Positions 25,142-32,650 of a stretch of DNA of 44,666 nucleotides are shown here, piece after piece. The number at the start of each line of letters is the position of its first letter. The first letter of the stretch is position 1. Source of the DNA: Arthrobacter sp. SDTb3-6 (GTDB lineage Bacteria; Actinomycetota; Actinomycetes; Actinomycetales; Micrococcaceae); the NCBI RefSeq assembly GCF_013376095.1, contig NZ_JAAMFN010000035.1, positions 1 to 44,666 of the forward strand, given 5' to 3'. A program made the translations under genes and the position numbers. Under the pieces are notes generated by a model, which did not search any database, had not been told where the DNA came from, and saw only the letters and a list, made by a program, of their open reading frames with translations.

Positions 25142-25617
25142 TAGCCGAAGACTTTGTGGAAGCCGGCGGGGTCGTTGGGGGCCGCCGGTGGGTGGTGGTT
25201 GATGCGGGCGCTGAGGAGGTCGGCGAGCATTTCCGCGGCGGCTTCGGCGTCGTCCTCGTAGCTGACCCGGCCGAGGACCTGGAGGGGGGTGTCGGGGAAT
25301 CCGGGCAGCTTCGTGAGATCGAGGGAGGTTGCGGTCCGGTAGTGGCCCAGGATCAGGTGGGCGAATTCATGCAGGATGATTTGCTGCAGGTGCCAAGATG
25401 ATTTCGGCGTGGCATGCACGACGGAGATGTAGTCCTCGTAGGTCATGCACAGTCCGCAGAGGTCGTCGCCCTTCATGGTGGGGAGTTCTTCGATGGTGAT
25501 GGGGCGGCCGCGCCTGGCCTCAATCCAGGCCTGGATGCTGTTCAGGGACGGGTTCTCGCCGAGGTCCAGCTGGCGGTTGGCGAGGCGGACCTGGCGGCGG
25601 ATTCGTAGCTTGCTCAC
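25141..25617 (-). CDS. ImmA/IrrE-type zinc metallopeptidase (cassette B)
   Basis: 158 residues with a GTG start. The zinc motif HEFAH is again at 83-87 with LILGH after it, and the C-terminus ends DPAGFHKVFG like copy A. Outside the zinc helix and the tail it is clearly less similar to copy A than the other three proteins are to their partners, especially at the N-terminus and around residues 50-75. That would fit changed target recognition with an unchanged catalytic core. The ribosome site is weak (AAGG). Confidence 0.82.
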   Translation of the reverse strand: MSKLRIRRQVRLANRQLDLGENPSLNSIQAWIEARRGRPITIEELPTMKGDDLCGLCMTYEDYISVVHATPKSSWHLQQIILHEFAHLILGHYRTATSLDLTKLPGFPDTPLQVLGRVSYEDDAEAAAEMLADLLSARINHHPPAAPNDPAGFHKVFG

Positions 25618-25815
25618 GTCTTCGCCTTGGGCCGGCCGCCCGCCGGTGTGCGGCGGGGGATTTTTCCGCGCGGCGGGGTGGGGTGGTTGATGCCCGTGTT
25701 CCCCGGCATGTCCATGCGTCTTCCCCGTTGAGCCCTGTTCAGCGGCAGTCCCGGACCGCTGTTCTCCTCATGCTAAATCCGGCTGCGGGGCGCTGGCCAG
25801 AGGCGGGGCGAAAAT

Positions 25816-26325
25816 TCAGCCATGGTTGTTCGTGTAGCGCCAGGCCAAAAAGTTCCTGAGCCCGGTTTCGCCCTTTCGCATGAGGGCCGCGTGGGCGTAA
25901 GTGAATGCTGGCGCGGCGATCGGGCTGAGGAAGGTCATCCAGCGGCTGGTGGGGCGCACCCGCCATTCGATGTCCATGCGGGTGTGGCCGTTGTCCGTCC
26001 TGGTGAGGACTACGCGGCCTTCGCCTTCGAGGTCGCCGCCGGCGTCGAACGCTATTTCATCTGGGCTGTTCACGACGGTGGGGTGGTAGGAGACGGTCAG
26101 GGTGTAGCCGAGGGAGGCCTTGAAATTCAGCGTGGCGGTGGTGGCGAGGAGCAGTTCCTCGTTGGACGCGCCTTTGTTTGCGGTCCGCTCCAGCGGGCTG
26201 GCGTAGCTGCAGCCCGGCCACCACTCGGGCCAGGACATGTCCGGATCGGCGATGACGTCCCAAACTTCCTGCTGGGAGTTCGGGAAGGTCCATGAGGAGG
26301 AGAGGTCGTAAAGTCGAGCTGCCAT
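25816..26325 (-). CDS. SRPBCC-family protein (cassette B)
   Basis: 169 residues from ATG 26325. It aligns with copy A through the whole length, starting MAxRLYDLSSSWTFPNxQQEVWDxIADPxMxWxxWWPGC and ending in the long helix with AFTYAHAALMRKGETGLR. The frame runs upstream to 26487, but the upstream part is unlike copy A. As in copy A, TGCAACAAT-TCCCC precedes the ATG with no Shine-Dalgarno. A ligand-binding role is likely; the ligand is unknown. Confidence 0.82.
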   Translation of the reverse strand: MAARLYDLSSSWTFPNSQQEVWDVIADPDMSWPEWWPGCSYASPLERTANKGASNEELLLATTATLNFKASLGYTLTVSYHPTVVNSPDEIAFDAGGDLEGEGRVVLTRTDNGHTRMDIEWRVRPTSRWMTFLSPIAAPAFTYAHAALMRKGETGLRNFLAWRYTNNHG

Positions 26326-26582
26326 GGGGAAATTGTTGCACGGCCGTCCCTGAAGCCGCCAACGGCGTCCAGCAACTCGGTGCCTCCTTTGGTCAAAGGT
26401 GCTTTGGCCTGGCCCCGGACAAAATGGACACGGGAGCGTACGCCGGACCACCATTTGAGGCGACCTTGACGATGGTGCATGAGTCAAGTTTTTAGTGCCG
26501 TGTGAGCGAACGACAGAAGGATGGCCATGGAGGCCGTGTGATTGGCACGCGTCCGCGGCAGAACCTCGATGTGTGATCGTCT

Positions 26583-26621
26583 CAACCCTGAAAGGTTGCT
26601 ACCTCCAACGGTAAGAGTTGG
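26583..26621 (+). promoter_or_regulatory. Two adjacent small hairpins
   Basis: CAACC-CTGAAA-GGTTG (26583-26598) and CCAAC-GGTAAGA-GTTGG (26605-26621). The right arm of the first and the left arm of the second are also mutually complementary (GGTTG with CCAAC, one mismatch), so alternative pairing is possible. It lies about 125-160 bases before the RraA start. Could be a leader control element or two half-sites; no known riboswitch is recognised. Confidence 0.35.
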
Positions 26622-26696
26622 CCGTTCCGGACAAGCGTAGATTTCAGGTTTTTAGGTCTTGACGTGACCCAGACAACATGAGACGCTTGTCGCAGT

Positions 26697-26712
26697 TGAG
26701 ACAGATGTCTCA
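26697..26712. promoter_or_regulatory. Palindromic operator candidate TGAGAC-N4-GTCTCA
   Basis: A perfect inverted repeat, TGAGAC-AGAT-GTCTCA, sits 33 bases before the RraA start. A third half site, ATGAGAC, lies at 26678-26684. The spacing fits a dimeric TetR or GntR protein overlapping the promoter. The TetR gene at 31220, the last gene of this operon, is the obvious candidate. Confidence 0.5.
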
Positions 26713-26744
26713 CCATTTTGATTGTTGGCTGAAGGACTTATTTC

Positions 26745-27377
26745 ATGAAAATTGATCAGAGCATGATCGATGTCGGTCCCGTTGATTTCCTGCGTTCCGA
26801 CCACACCGGGTCCTTTGAGGGCCTCCCGGTGGCCAACATCGGGGATGCCATGGACAGAATGGGCATGTGCGATTCTGGACTCCACGCCATGTGGTCCGGC
26901 GCGGCCTGCGTCGGTACGGCGTTCCCTGTTACGGTTCGCTCGGGGGACAACGCCGGACTCCATGTTGCGCTGGAGCATGTGCGTCCAGGGGACGTCTTGG
27001 TCGTGAACGGGGGAGGGGACCTGTCCCGTGCGCTGCTTGGGGACCTCCTGGCGACCAAGCTCCGAACCTTAGGTGTTGTGGGCGCTGTGATCGATGGCTG
27101 TATCCGTGACCGCTCGACACTCGAGCAGATGAGATTCCCGGTATGGGCGAGGGGCGCCAACCCCTCTGGACCATACAAGAACGGCCCCGCCCGTTTGGCC
27201 AGGGAAGCAGCTGTCGGCGGGGTGGTTGTCAGACCTGGAGACATCATTGCGGCGGACGACGACGGCGTCGCTGTCATTCCGGCTGACAGCGCCGCCGACG
27301 TCTACCGGCTCACTCTGGAGGTCATGGCGCACGAGGCTGAATTGTCCAGGGAGTTTTCCCGCCCAATCGGCCGCTAA
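26745..27377 (+). CDS. RraA-family aldolase (HMG aldolase-like), second copy
   Basis: 210 residues with AAGGA eight bases before the ATG. The catalytic signature G99-D100 ... R121-D122 (VIDGCIRDR) is intact, so aldolase activity is expected. It shares the family with 428-1057 but is not a close copy: the N-terminus is different and the loop after the RD pair (ARGANPSGPYKNG) matches typical 4-hydroxy-4-methyl-2-oxoglutarate or 4-carboxy-4-hydroxy-2-oxoadipate aldolases. It heads an operon of an amino acid importer and an aminotransferase. This suggests it splits the oxo acid formed from the imported amino acid. Confidence 0.88.
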   Translation: MKIDQSMIDVGPVDFLRSDHTGSFEGLPVANIGDAMDRMGMCDSGLHAMWSGAACVGTAFPVTVRSGDNAGLHVALEHVRPGDVLVVNGGGDLSRALLGDLLATKLRTLGVVGAVIDGCIRDRSTLEQMRFPVWARGANPSGPYKNGPARLAREAAVGGVVVRPGDIIAADDDGVAVIPADSAADVYRLTLEVMAHEAELSREFSRPIGR

Positions 27378-27429
27378 CCATCGAATCGGAAATTCCACAA
27401 TGAAGTGAAAATCCCACAGGAGACAGATA

Positions 27430-28362
27430 ATGCAAAAGAGTAAACTCATTGTTCCATGCCTGGCCATCGCGCTCTTGGTCTCGGCCTGCTCACCCGGCAC
27501 CGGTGGCACGGCCGCGACAGGGCAGACACCCGGCACCGGCTCATCCGTTCAGGTTGAGAACGCAGCCTTGACTTCAAGCGTCAAGGTAAACGAATCGGCC
27601 CGTAAGCTGCTCCCTGCGGCCATTCGCGACGCGGGCGTGTTGAAGGTTGGAGGCGAAACCAGTCTCCCGCCGTACCTGTTTCTCAAGGAGGGGAAGCTTA
27701 CAGGCATCGAGGCCAACATCATGGATGCGCTGGGAAAGTCGCTTGGACTTAAGGTGGAGGTCACGAACACCAAGTTCGCGGCGATGGTGACCGGTCTTGC
27801 ATCCCAGCGGTTTGACGTCGCCATGTCGGACTTTTCCGACACCGTGGAGCGTCAGAAGCAAGTGACCTTCATCGACTACACGCAATCGGGACAGATCCTA
27901 GTAGTAGCAGCAGGCAACCCGAAGGGCATCAAAACCTTGGCGGACTTGTGTGGCAAGTCCGCGGCAGGACCGTCCGGAAGCTTGTCGGTTGAACTGGCCA
28001 AGCAGCAGTCGGCGAAATGTGCGGCCGACGGCAAAGCCAAGATGGACGTCCAGCAGTACCCGACCGGTGCAGAAACCCAGCTCGCCCTGCAAAACGGGCG
28101 AACGGATGCCATGGCGATCGACTACGCCATCGGCAGCTACAACGTAGAGCAGGTCCCGGACAAGATCGAAATGACGGGAGACCCCTTCGCGCTAGGATTC
28201 CACGGCGCTGCCGTCCGCCCGGCAGATAAGGACCTGCAGGCAGCCTTGGAAGCTGGACTTACCGGATTGATTGCCGACGGCACCTACAAGAAGATCCTGG
28301 ACCAGTGGAAAGTACCGCAGATGGCCATGGACAAGGTGCTAATCAACGGGACCAAAAAATGA
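27430..28362 (+). CDS. Amino acid ABC transporter binding lipoprotein
   Basis: 310 residues. Lipobox LLVSAC puts the lipid anchor on C20. A Gly/Thr-rich linker (about 22-45) is followed by a family 3 solute-binding domain with YLFLKEGKLTGIEANIMDALGKSLGL and FAAMVTGLASQRFDVAMSDFSDTVERQKQVTFIDY. AGGAGA lies directly upstream at good distance. The stop overlaps the permease start (ATGA, 28359-28362). The basic-residue-poor ligand pocket cannot be predicted reliably; a polar amino acid is likely from the partner genes. Confidence 0.9.
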   Translation: MQKSKLIVPCLAIALLVSACSPGTGGTAATGQTPGTGSSVQVENAALTSSVKVNESARKLLPAAIRDAGVLKVGGETSLPPYLFLKEGKLTGIEANIMDALGKSLGLKVEVTNTKFAAMVTGLASQRFDVAMSDFSDTVERQKQVTFIDYTQSGQILVVAAGNPKGIKTLADLCGKSAAGPSGSLSVELAKQQSAKCAADGKAKMDVQQYPTGAETQLALQNGRTDAMAIDYAIGSYNVEQVPDKIEMTGDPFALGFHGAAVRPADKDLQAALEAGLTGLIADGTYKKILDQWKVPQMAMDKVLINGTKK

Positions 28363-29285
28363 CGGCACTCACCACTGATCCTTTGGCGTCGGAAAGTTCT
28401 CCCTTGAAACTTGCGCCACGCCGGCACTATGCACAGGTCGTTGGGGCGGTCGCAGTGTTGTTGCTCGCGTTTCTGTTGATTCAGAGCCTGGCACTAAACA
28501 AGAACATGCAGTGGTCGACCGTTTGGAAGTACCTTTGGAATGGCCAGGTCGGCCAAGGGATTGTCACTACCTTGGTACTGACTGTCATTTGCATGGTCAT
28601 GGGCACCATTTTAGCCACAGTCCTCGCGGTCATGCGCCTGTCCAAGAACAAGGTCCTCTCGACTGTTTCCTTTGCCTATATCTGGTTCTTTCGCGGGACA
28701 CCCCTTCTGGTCCAGCTCATCTTTTGGTACAACCTAGCCGCTCTCTTTCCCCTGCTGGGCATCGGCATCCCGCTTACAAATATCTCCGCGTCGGTGTCCA
28801 CGAACGTCGTCATCACAGCCTTTGTGGCCGCCGTTTTGGGCTTTACCCTGAACGAAGCCGCCTACATGTCTGAGATTGTCCGAGCCGGAATCCAATCCGT
28901 CAACGTCGGCCAGCGTGAAGCTGCGCTCTCAACCGGCATGACAGAAGCGCAATGCATGGTCCGAATAGTGCTCCCGCAAGCCATGCGGGTGATTGTGCCG
29001 CCGACCGCCAACCAAGCCATCAACCTGCTCAAGGCGACGTCGTTGGTTGCTTTCATTTCCGGTGGAGACCTTCTCTCGGCCGTCCAAGACATCTACGCCG
29101 TGAACTTCGCAGTCATTCCCCTGCTTGTCGTCGCCAGCATTTGGTACTTGGTGGTCGTGTCCGTCGCCAGCGTTGGCCAGCACTATCTCGAACGGCGTGT
29201 CGGCAAAGGATTCACTCACTTCAGCGAAGACGCCGTTCGCGATCAAATCGCCTCGATCAAGGCTGCCCAAGGAGGAAACGAATGA
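28359..29285 (+). CDS. Amino acid ABC transporter permease
   Basis: 308 residues. Helix at about 25-45, then the permease core with the EAA loop [23 protein letters not shown]. Only one permease gene is present here, so the channel is probably a homodimer, unlike the left transporter with two permeases. The frame is open to 28305 inside the lipoprotein gene, but the ATG overlapping the stop is used. It overlaps the ATPase start by four bases. Confidence 0.92.
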   Translation: MTALTTDPLASESSPLKLAPRRHYAQVVGAVAVLLLAFLLIQSLALNKNMQWSTVWKYLWNGQVGQGIVTTLVLTVICMVMGTILATVLAVMRLSKNKVLSTVSFAYIWFFRGTPLLVQLIFWYNLAALFPLLGIGIPLTNISASVSTNVVITAFVAAVLGFTLNEAAYMSEIVRAGIQSVNVGQREAALSTGMTEAQCMVRIVLPQAMRVIVPPTANQAINLLKATSLVAFISGGDLLSAVQDIYAVNFAVIPLLVVASIWYLVVVSVASVGQHYLERRVGKGFTHFSEDAVRDQIASIKAAQGGNE

Positions 29286-30043
29286 AGCCAATGGTGGAGA
29301 TTATCGACCTGCACAAATCATTCGGCAAGGTGGAGGTCCTCAAGGGCATCAACCTTCAAGTCAAGCCAGGTTCTGTCACGTCCATCCTTGGCCCGTCCGG
29401 TTCAGGAAAGTCTACGATGCTCCGCTGCATCAACCACCTCGAGCAGCCAACGGGTGGCGCTGTAAAAGTCAACGGTGACTACGTCGGATATACCCGCAAG
29501 GGCGACGTGCTCAGCGAAATCTCGGGAAAAGCACTTGCGAAACAGCGCGCGGGTATTGGCATGGTCTTCCAGCGATTTGACCTCTATGCCCACAAGACGG
29601 CATTGGAAAACATCATCGAAGGCCCCCTGCGCGTTCTGGGTCAGTCTCGGTCGGCGGCCACCGACGAGGCCATGGCGCTGTTGGAACGCGTCGGGCTCAG
29701 AAACCGTGCCCGCGCCTACCCTGCCCAATTGTCCGGTGGCCAACAACAACGAGTTGCCATAGCCAGGGCCCTTGCCATGAAACCCAAAGTAATGCTGTTC
29801 GACGAACCAACATCAGCGCTCGACCCTGAACTGGTAGGCGAAGTCCTCGCCGTCATGAAGGAAGTGGCAGCTTCCGGCATGACCATGCTGGTCGTTACCC
29901 ACGAGATTGCCTTCGCCCGCGAAGTCTCCAGCGAAGTGGTGTTCATGGCAGATGGTTACATCGTCGAGCAGGGCGATCCAAACCTTGTGCTCCGCAAGCC
30001 AAGCCACCCCCGCACACAAGACTTCCTCTCACGAGTGCTATAA
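29282..30043 (+). CDS. Polar amino acid ABC transporter, ATPase
   Basis: 253 residues. Walker [10 protein letters not shown], signature [13 protein letters not shown], Walker [14 protein letters not shown] and switch VVTHE are all intact. An insertion after the Walker A region ([26 protein letters not shown]) is a little longer than in the left ATPase, as in HisP/opine-type ATPases. GGAGG before the start. Fifteen bases separate it from the aminotransferase gene, so they are in the same operon. Confidence 0.93.
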   Translation: MKPMVEIIDLHKSFGKVEVLKGINLQVKPGSVTSILGPSGSGKSTMLRCINHLEQPTGGAVKVNGDYVGYTRKGDVLSEISGKALAKQRAGIGMVFQRFDLYAHKTALENIIEGPLRVLGQSRSAATDEAMALLERVGLRNRARAYPAQLSGGQQQRVAIARALAMKPKVMLFDEPTSALDPELVGEVLAVMKEVAASGMTMLVVTHEIAFAREVSSEVVFMADGYIVEQGDPNLVLRKPSHPRTQDFLSRVL

Positions 30044-30057
30044 AGGATCCCAAGAAC

Positions 30058-31206
30058 ATGCCAAGCCCCAAAACTATCCATGCCATCCAACGCGTGCGAG
30101 ACGTATCGCTGAGGAAGCCCCTCCCCACCCCACCACCGGGCGTGGTCTCCCTCGCCGTGGGCGAGCCTGACTTTGACACCCCAAAAATCATCCGCGACGC
30201 AATGAAAGACGCCTTGAACCGGGGCGAAACTCATTACTCGAACCAGCTGGGCCTCATATCGCTGCGTGAGGCCATTGCCCTGCAAGAGCGACGCATTCAC
30301 AACCCGCTTACCTTGGATGACGTACTCGTAACTCATGGAGGCACGGCAGGACTTGCTGCCGCCATCCTTGGCCTCGTACAACCCGGTGACGTGGTAGCCA
30401 TCGAAGACCCGACTTATTCCCTTTACCGGGACCTGGTGGCGTACGCTGGCGGAACCGTGAAATCCTTCACCCGCGACCGCACCGGGCGACTCGAGCCCGA
30501 ATCATTGGCCGAGGCGGTCAGTGATGCCAAGCTCGTCATTGTATGTCAACCGTCCAACCCCACCGGTGCGATCATGAACGACGCGGACTGGATGGCCATC
30601 GAGTCCGCCACGGTCGATCAGCAAACCACCATCCTGTCCGACGAAGCCTATGCCAACCTCGTTTACGATGATCTGGCATTCATCTCAATACTCGACAGGG
30701 TCAACTTGGCAGGCCGGGGAATACTGTGCCAGACCTTCTCAAAGAAGTTTGCAATGACAGGCTGGCGGGTCGGCTACCTGGTCGGACCACCTTCCACCAT
30801 CTCGTCGGCTGCCACGGTTCACCGGACGTTCAACGGGTCCGTAAATACGGCAGTCCAATATGCCGCCCTGACGGCACTCACGGAGGGCCAAGCCGCCGCA
30901 AACGGGATGCTCGAAACTTACGCGGAACGCCGCATCAGGATGGAACTCGTACTAAACGACACAGACGGACTTCGCGCAACTCGCCCGGAAGGAGCGTTCT
31001 ACTATTTTTGTAAGTACGCGGACTCAAGGCCGTCAGTCGAGGTAGCGCGCGCGGCCGCCGAAGCTGGCGTCCTTGTCCGTCCGGGCAGGGAGTTCGGACC
31101 CGCGGGGGAAGGGTTTGTCAGACTATCCTTTGCCGTAGGGTTGGACGACATTCATGAAGGCATCGCCCGCCTGGGCGGGATCCTCAAATTGGATGGAAAA
31201 CACTAA
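30058..31206 (+). CDS. PLP-dependent aminotransferase, class I/II
   Basis: 382 residues, fold-type I (AAT-like, subfamily I gamma). The PLP lysine is K229 in FSKKFAMTGWRVGY; N167 in CQPSNPTG, D195 and Y198 in LSDEAYANLVY bind the cofactor, and the carboxylate-binding Arg is in the GFVRLSFA run. It should transaminate an amino acid to its 2-oxo acid. Placement directly after an amino acid importer and behind an RraA aldolase gives the order uptake, transamination, retro-aldol cleavage. The amino acid is not known; a 4-hydroxylated glutamate derivative would fit the aldolase. Confidence 0.9.
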   Translation: MPSPKTIHAIQRVRDVSLRKPLPTPPPGVVSLAVGEPDFDTPKIIRDAMKDALNRGETHYSNQLGLISLREAIALQERRIHNPLTLDDVLVTHGGTAGLAAAILGLVQPGDVVAIEDPTYSLYRDLVAYAGGTVKSFTRDRTGRLEPESLAEAVSDAKLVIVCQPSNPTGAIMNDADWMAIESATVDQQTTILSDEAYANLVYDDLAFISILDRVNLAGRGILCQTFSKKFAMTGWRVGYLVGPPSTISSAATVHRTFNGSVNTAVQYAALTALTEGQAAANGMLETYAERRIRMELVLNDTDGLRATRPEGAFYYFCKYADSRPSVEVARAAAEAGVLVRPGREFGPAGEGFVRLSFAVGLDDIHEGIARLGGILKLDGKH

Positions 31207-31219
31207 CATTGGATCACAG

Positions 31220-31819
31220 ATGACCACCATCGTTCCGCGGCAGGACACTTCAAGAAACCAGGAGCAAGTTCTGAAGGCTGCCCAAAAATTGCTGGCGGAA
31301 TCAGCGGAAACACTGTCCATGCGGAGGCTTGCCCAAGAAGCCAACATATCTCCCGCGACCATCTACCGATACTACGGAACAATAGATAACGTGGTCGAGT
31401 CCTTTCGACGTTCCGTCATTTCCTCCGTTGTGGCCAAGAGCGACGCCTGCACCGATTCTGGTATCCAACTTCTCAAGACAGTTTGTTTGTTCTGGATTGA
31501 CCTGGTTCTCAAAGATGGAAAAGCCATGAGCCATTCCCGGTCCCGCACCGGATACATGCAGCGCCTCAGGAATAAGACGCCTGACATTCTGATGCAGGAG
31601 GCTGCGATGTCGAGGCCTCTGGCCGAAGCTTGTCGCGAACTGAAAATCACTGTCCCGGGCGAGGAAGCGCTCTTCCTGTGGAACCAGATATTTGATCCAC
31701 GCGATGTCCTGGACCTGGCGGCTTCCCTGGAGATCGGACGCATAGAGTTACGCGACCGACTTTCCAGCGCGCTGCTCGGAGCCCTCCAGGGATGGGTCGC
31801 AGGTACTCAGCCTCACTAG
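31220..31819 (+). CDS. TetR-family transcriptional regulator
   Basis: About 199 residues from ATG 31220 (GGA six bases upstream); ATG 31193, overlapping the aminotransferase end, is also possible. The N-terminal helix-turn-helix reads SMRRLAQEANISPATIYRYYGTIDNVVESF. The C-terminal ligand domain is not diagnostic. As the last gene of the RraA-transporter-aminotransferase operon, it probably regulates it, with the TGAGAC palindrome at 26697 as candidate operator. It converges with the hydrolase gene. Confidence 0.88.
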   Translation: MTTIVPRQDTSRNQEQVLKAAQKLLAESAETLSMRRLAQEANISPATIYRYYGTIDNVVESFRRSVISSVVAKSDACTDSGIQLLKTVCLFWIDLVLKDGKAMSHSRSRTGYMQRLRNKTPDILMQEAAMSRPLAEACRELKITVPGEEALFLWNQIFDPRDVLDLAASLEIGRIELRDRLSSALLGALQGWVAGTQPH

Positions 31820-31865
31820 TGTCGGAGCCCTGGCAGGCGGCTTACTGATAAGTCAGGGTCGGGTT

Positions 31866-32648
31866 CTACTCCGAAAGGAAGGCCGACACCGCTTTCGCCG
31901 CCTGGTCAAGTTGTTCCTCGAAGTATGCATGCCGAGCACCGTCGAACACGCGGACGGTGGCGCCGGGGATCAGGTCGGCCAGCAGGTGCCCGTTGGCGGT
32001 CGGCACGACGGCGTCGTCCGCTCCGTGGAGCACCAATGTGGGTGCCGAAATGTGGGATGCGAGAGCGGATGTGTCGTGCGTGGTGCTCGCGCGGCGATGC
32101 CCGATACGGGCAAGCTGAGTCCCCGGTGTCGACACGACGGCGGGGTTCGGTTCGTGCGAGGCAAGCCACTCGGCCGAGTACATCAGGGGCAGTCGGGCGC
32201 GGTTTCCTTCCGGCCCCGATTGTCCGAATTGTTCGGCCGTGGCAGGGTCCATCAGGACGGCGGACGCCCCTCCGGTGGAGGTGCAGCCGAGCACCAGCTT
32301 GTCGGTCCGTTCCGGATGGTCCAGCGCGATCCACTGTGCCACCTTGCCGCCCATCGACGTGCCGTACACATGCGCCGCCGCAAGGCCCAGGGAATTCAGG
32401 ACGGCAATGGCGTCGCCGGCAAACCTGCGGGTGGAGTACTCCGCCTTTGGTGCGGCGATGCTGGCGCCCGTGCCGATGTAGTCGGTGCGGATGACTGTGT
32501 GGCTCCCCGCCAGTGACGGAACAACACGGTCCCACCATCGCCGGTCCGTGCCCTGGCCGGACAGTAGCAGCAGCGCAGGTCCGGCGCCTTCGACGCTGAA
32601 GGCAATGGTGGAGCCGTCGTCTGCGGTGGTTGTGCTGGAGGTTGTCAT
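31866..32648 (-). CDS. Alpha/beta hydrolase
   Basis: 260 residues. Nucleophile S98 in GTSMGG, acid D212 in HGADDAVVP and base H240 in DGARHAYFEE complete a normal catalytic triad, and the oxyanion run LLLSGQGTDRRWWD fits the family. Close in pattern to enol-lactonase and ester hydrolases; the substrate could be a CoA thioester, lactone or ester. Three bases follow its start before the acyl-CoA dehydrogenase stop, so it is co-transcribed with that gene. Confidence 0.88.
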   Translation of the reverse strand: MTTSSTTTADDGSTIAFSVEGAGPALLLLSGQGTDRRWWDRVVPSLAGSHTVIRTDYIGTGASIAAPKAEYSTRRFAGDAIAVLNSLGLAAAHVYGTSMGGKVAQWIALDHPERTDKLVLGCTSTGGASAVLMDPATAEQFGQSGPEGNRARLPLMYSAEWLASHEPNPAVVSTPGTQLARIGHRRASTTHDTSALASHISAPTLVLHGADDAVVPTANGHLLADLIPGATVRVFDGARHAYFEEQLDQAAKAVSAFLSE

Positions 32649-32650
32649 GG

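Larger units (their letters stand above)
11906..26325 (-). repeat. Four-gene cassette present twice, ~11 kb apart
   Basis: Cassette A (11906-15188) and cassette B (23021-26325) hold the same four genes in the same order and orientation: SRPBCC, ImmA/IrrE, membrane protein and DUF4192. Intergenic spacings are nearly equal and the overlap between peptidase and membrane genes is the same. Similarity continues in DNA around the SRPBCC start and DUF4192 stop. Copies are diverged, not identical, so this is an old duplication or two separate acquisitions. The reverse transcriptase island occupies the space between (15189-23020). Confidence 0.9.
26326..26744. other. Intergenic region before the right RraA operon
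   Basis: No gene is seen. It is the right boundary between cassette B and the catabolic block. The left 150 bases match nothing. From 26580 on there are two adjacent small hairpins and a TGAGAC palindrome, listed separately, so the right half is the control region of the RraA operon. A possible -35 (TTGACG, 26659-26664) has no convincing -10 partner. Confidence 0.55.
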
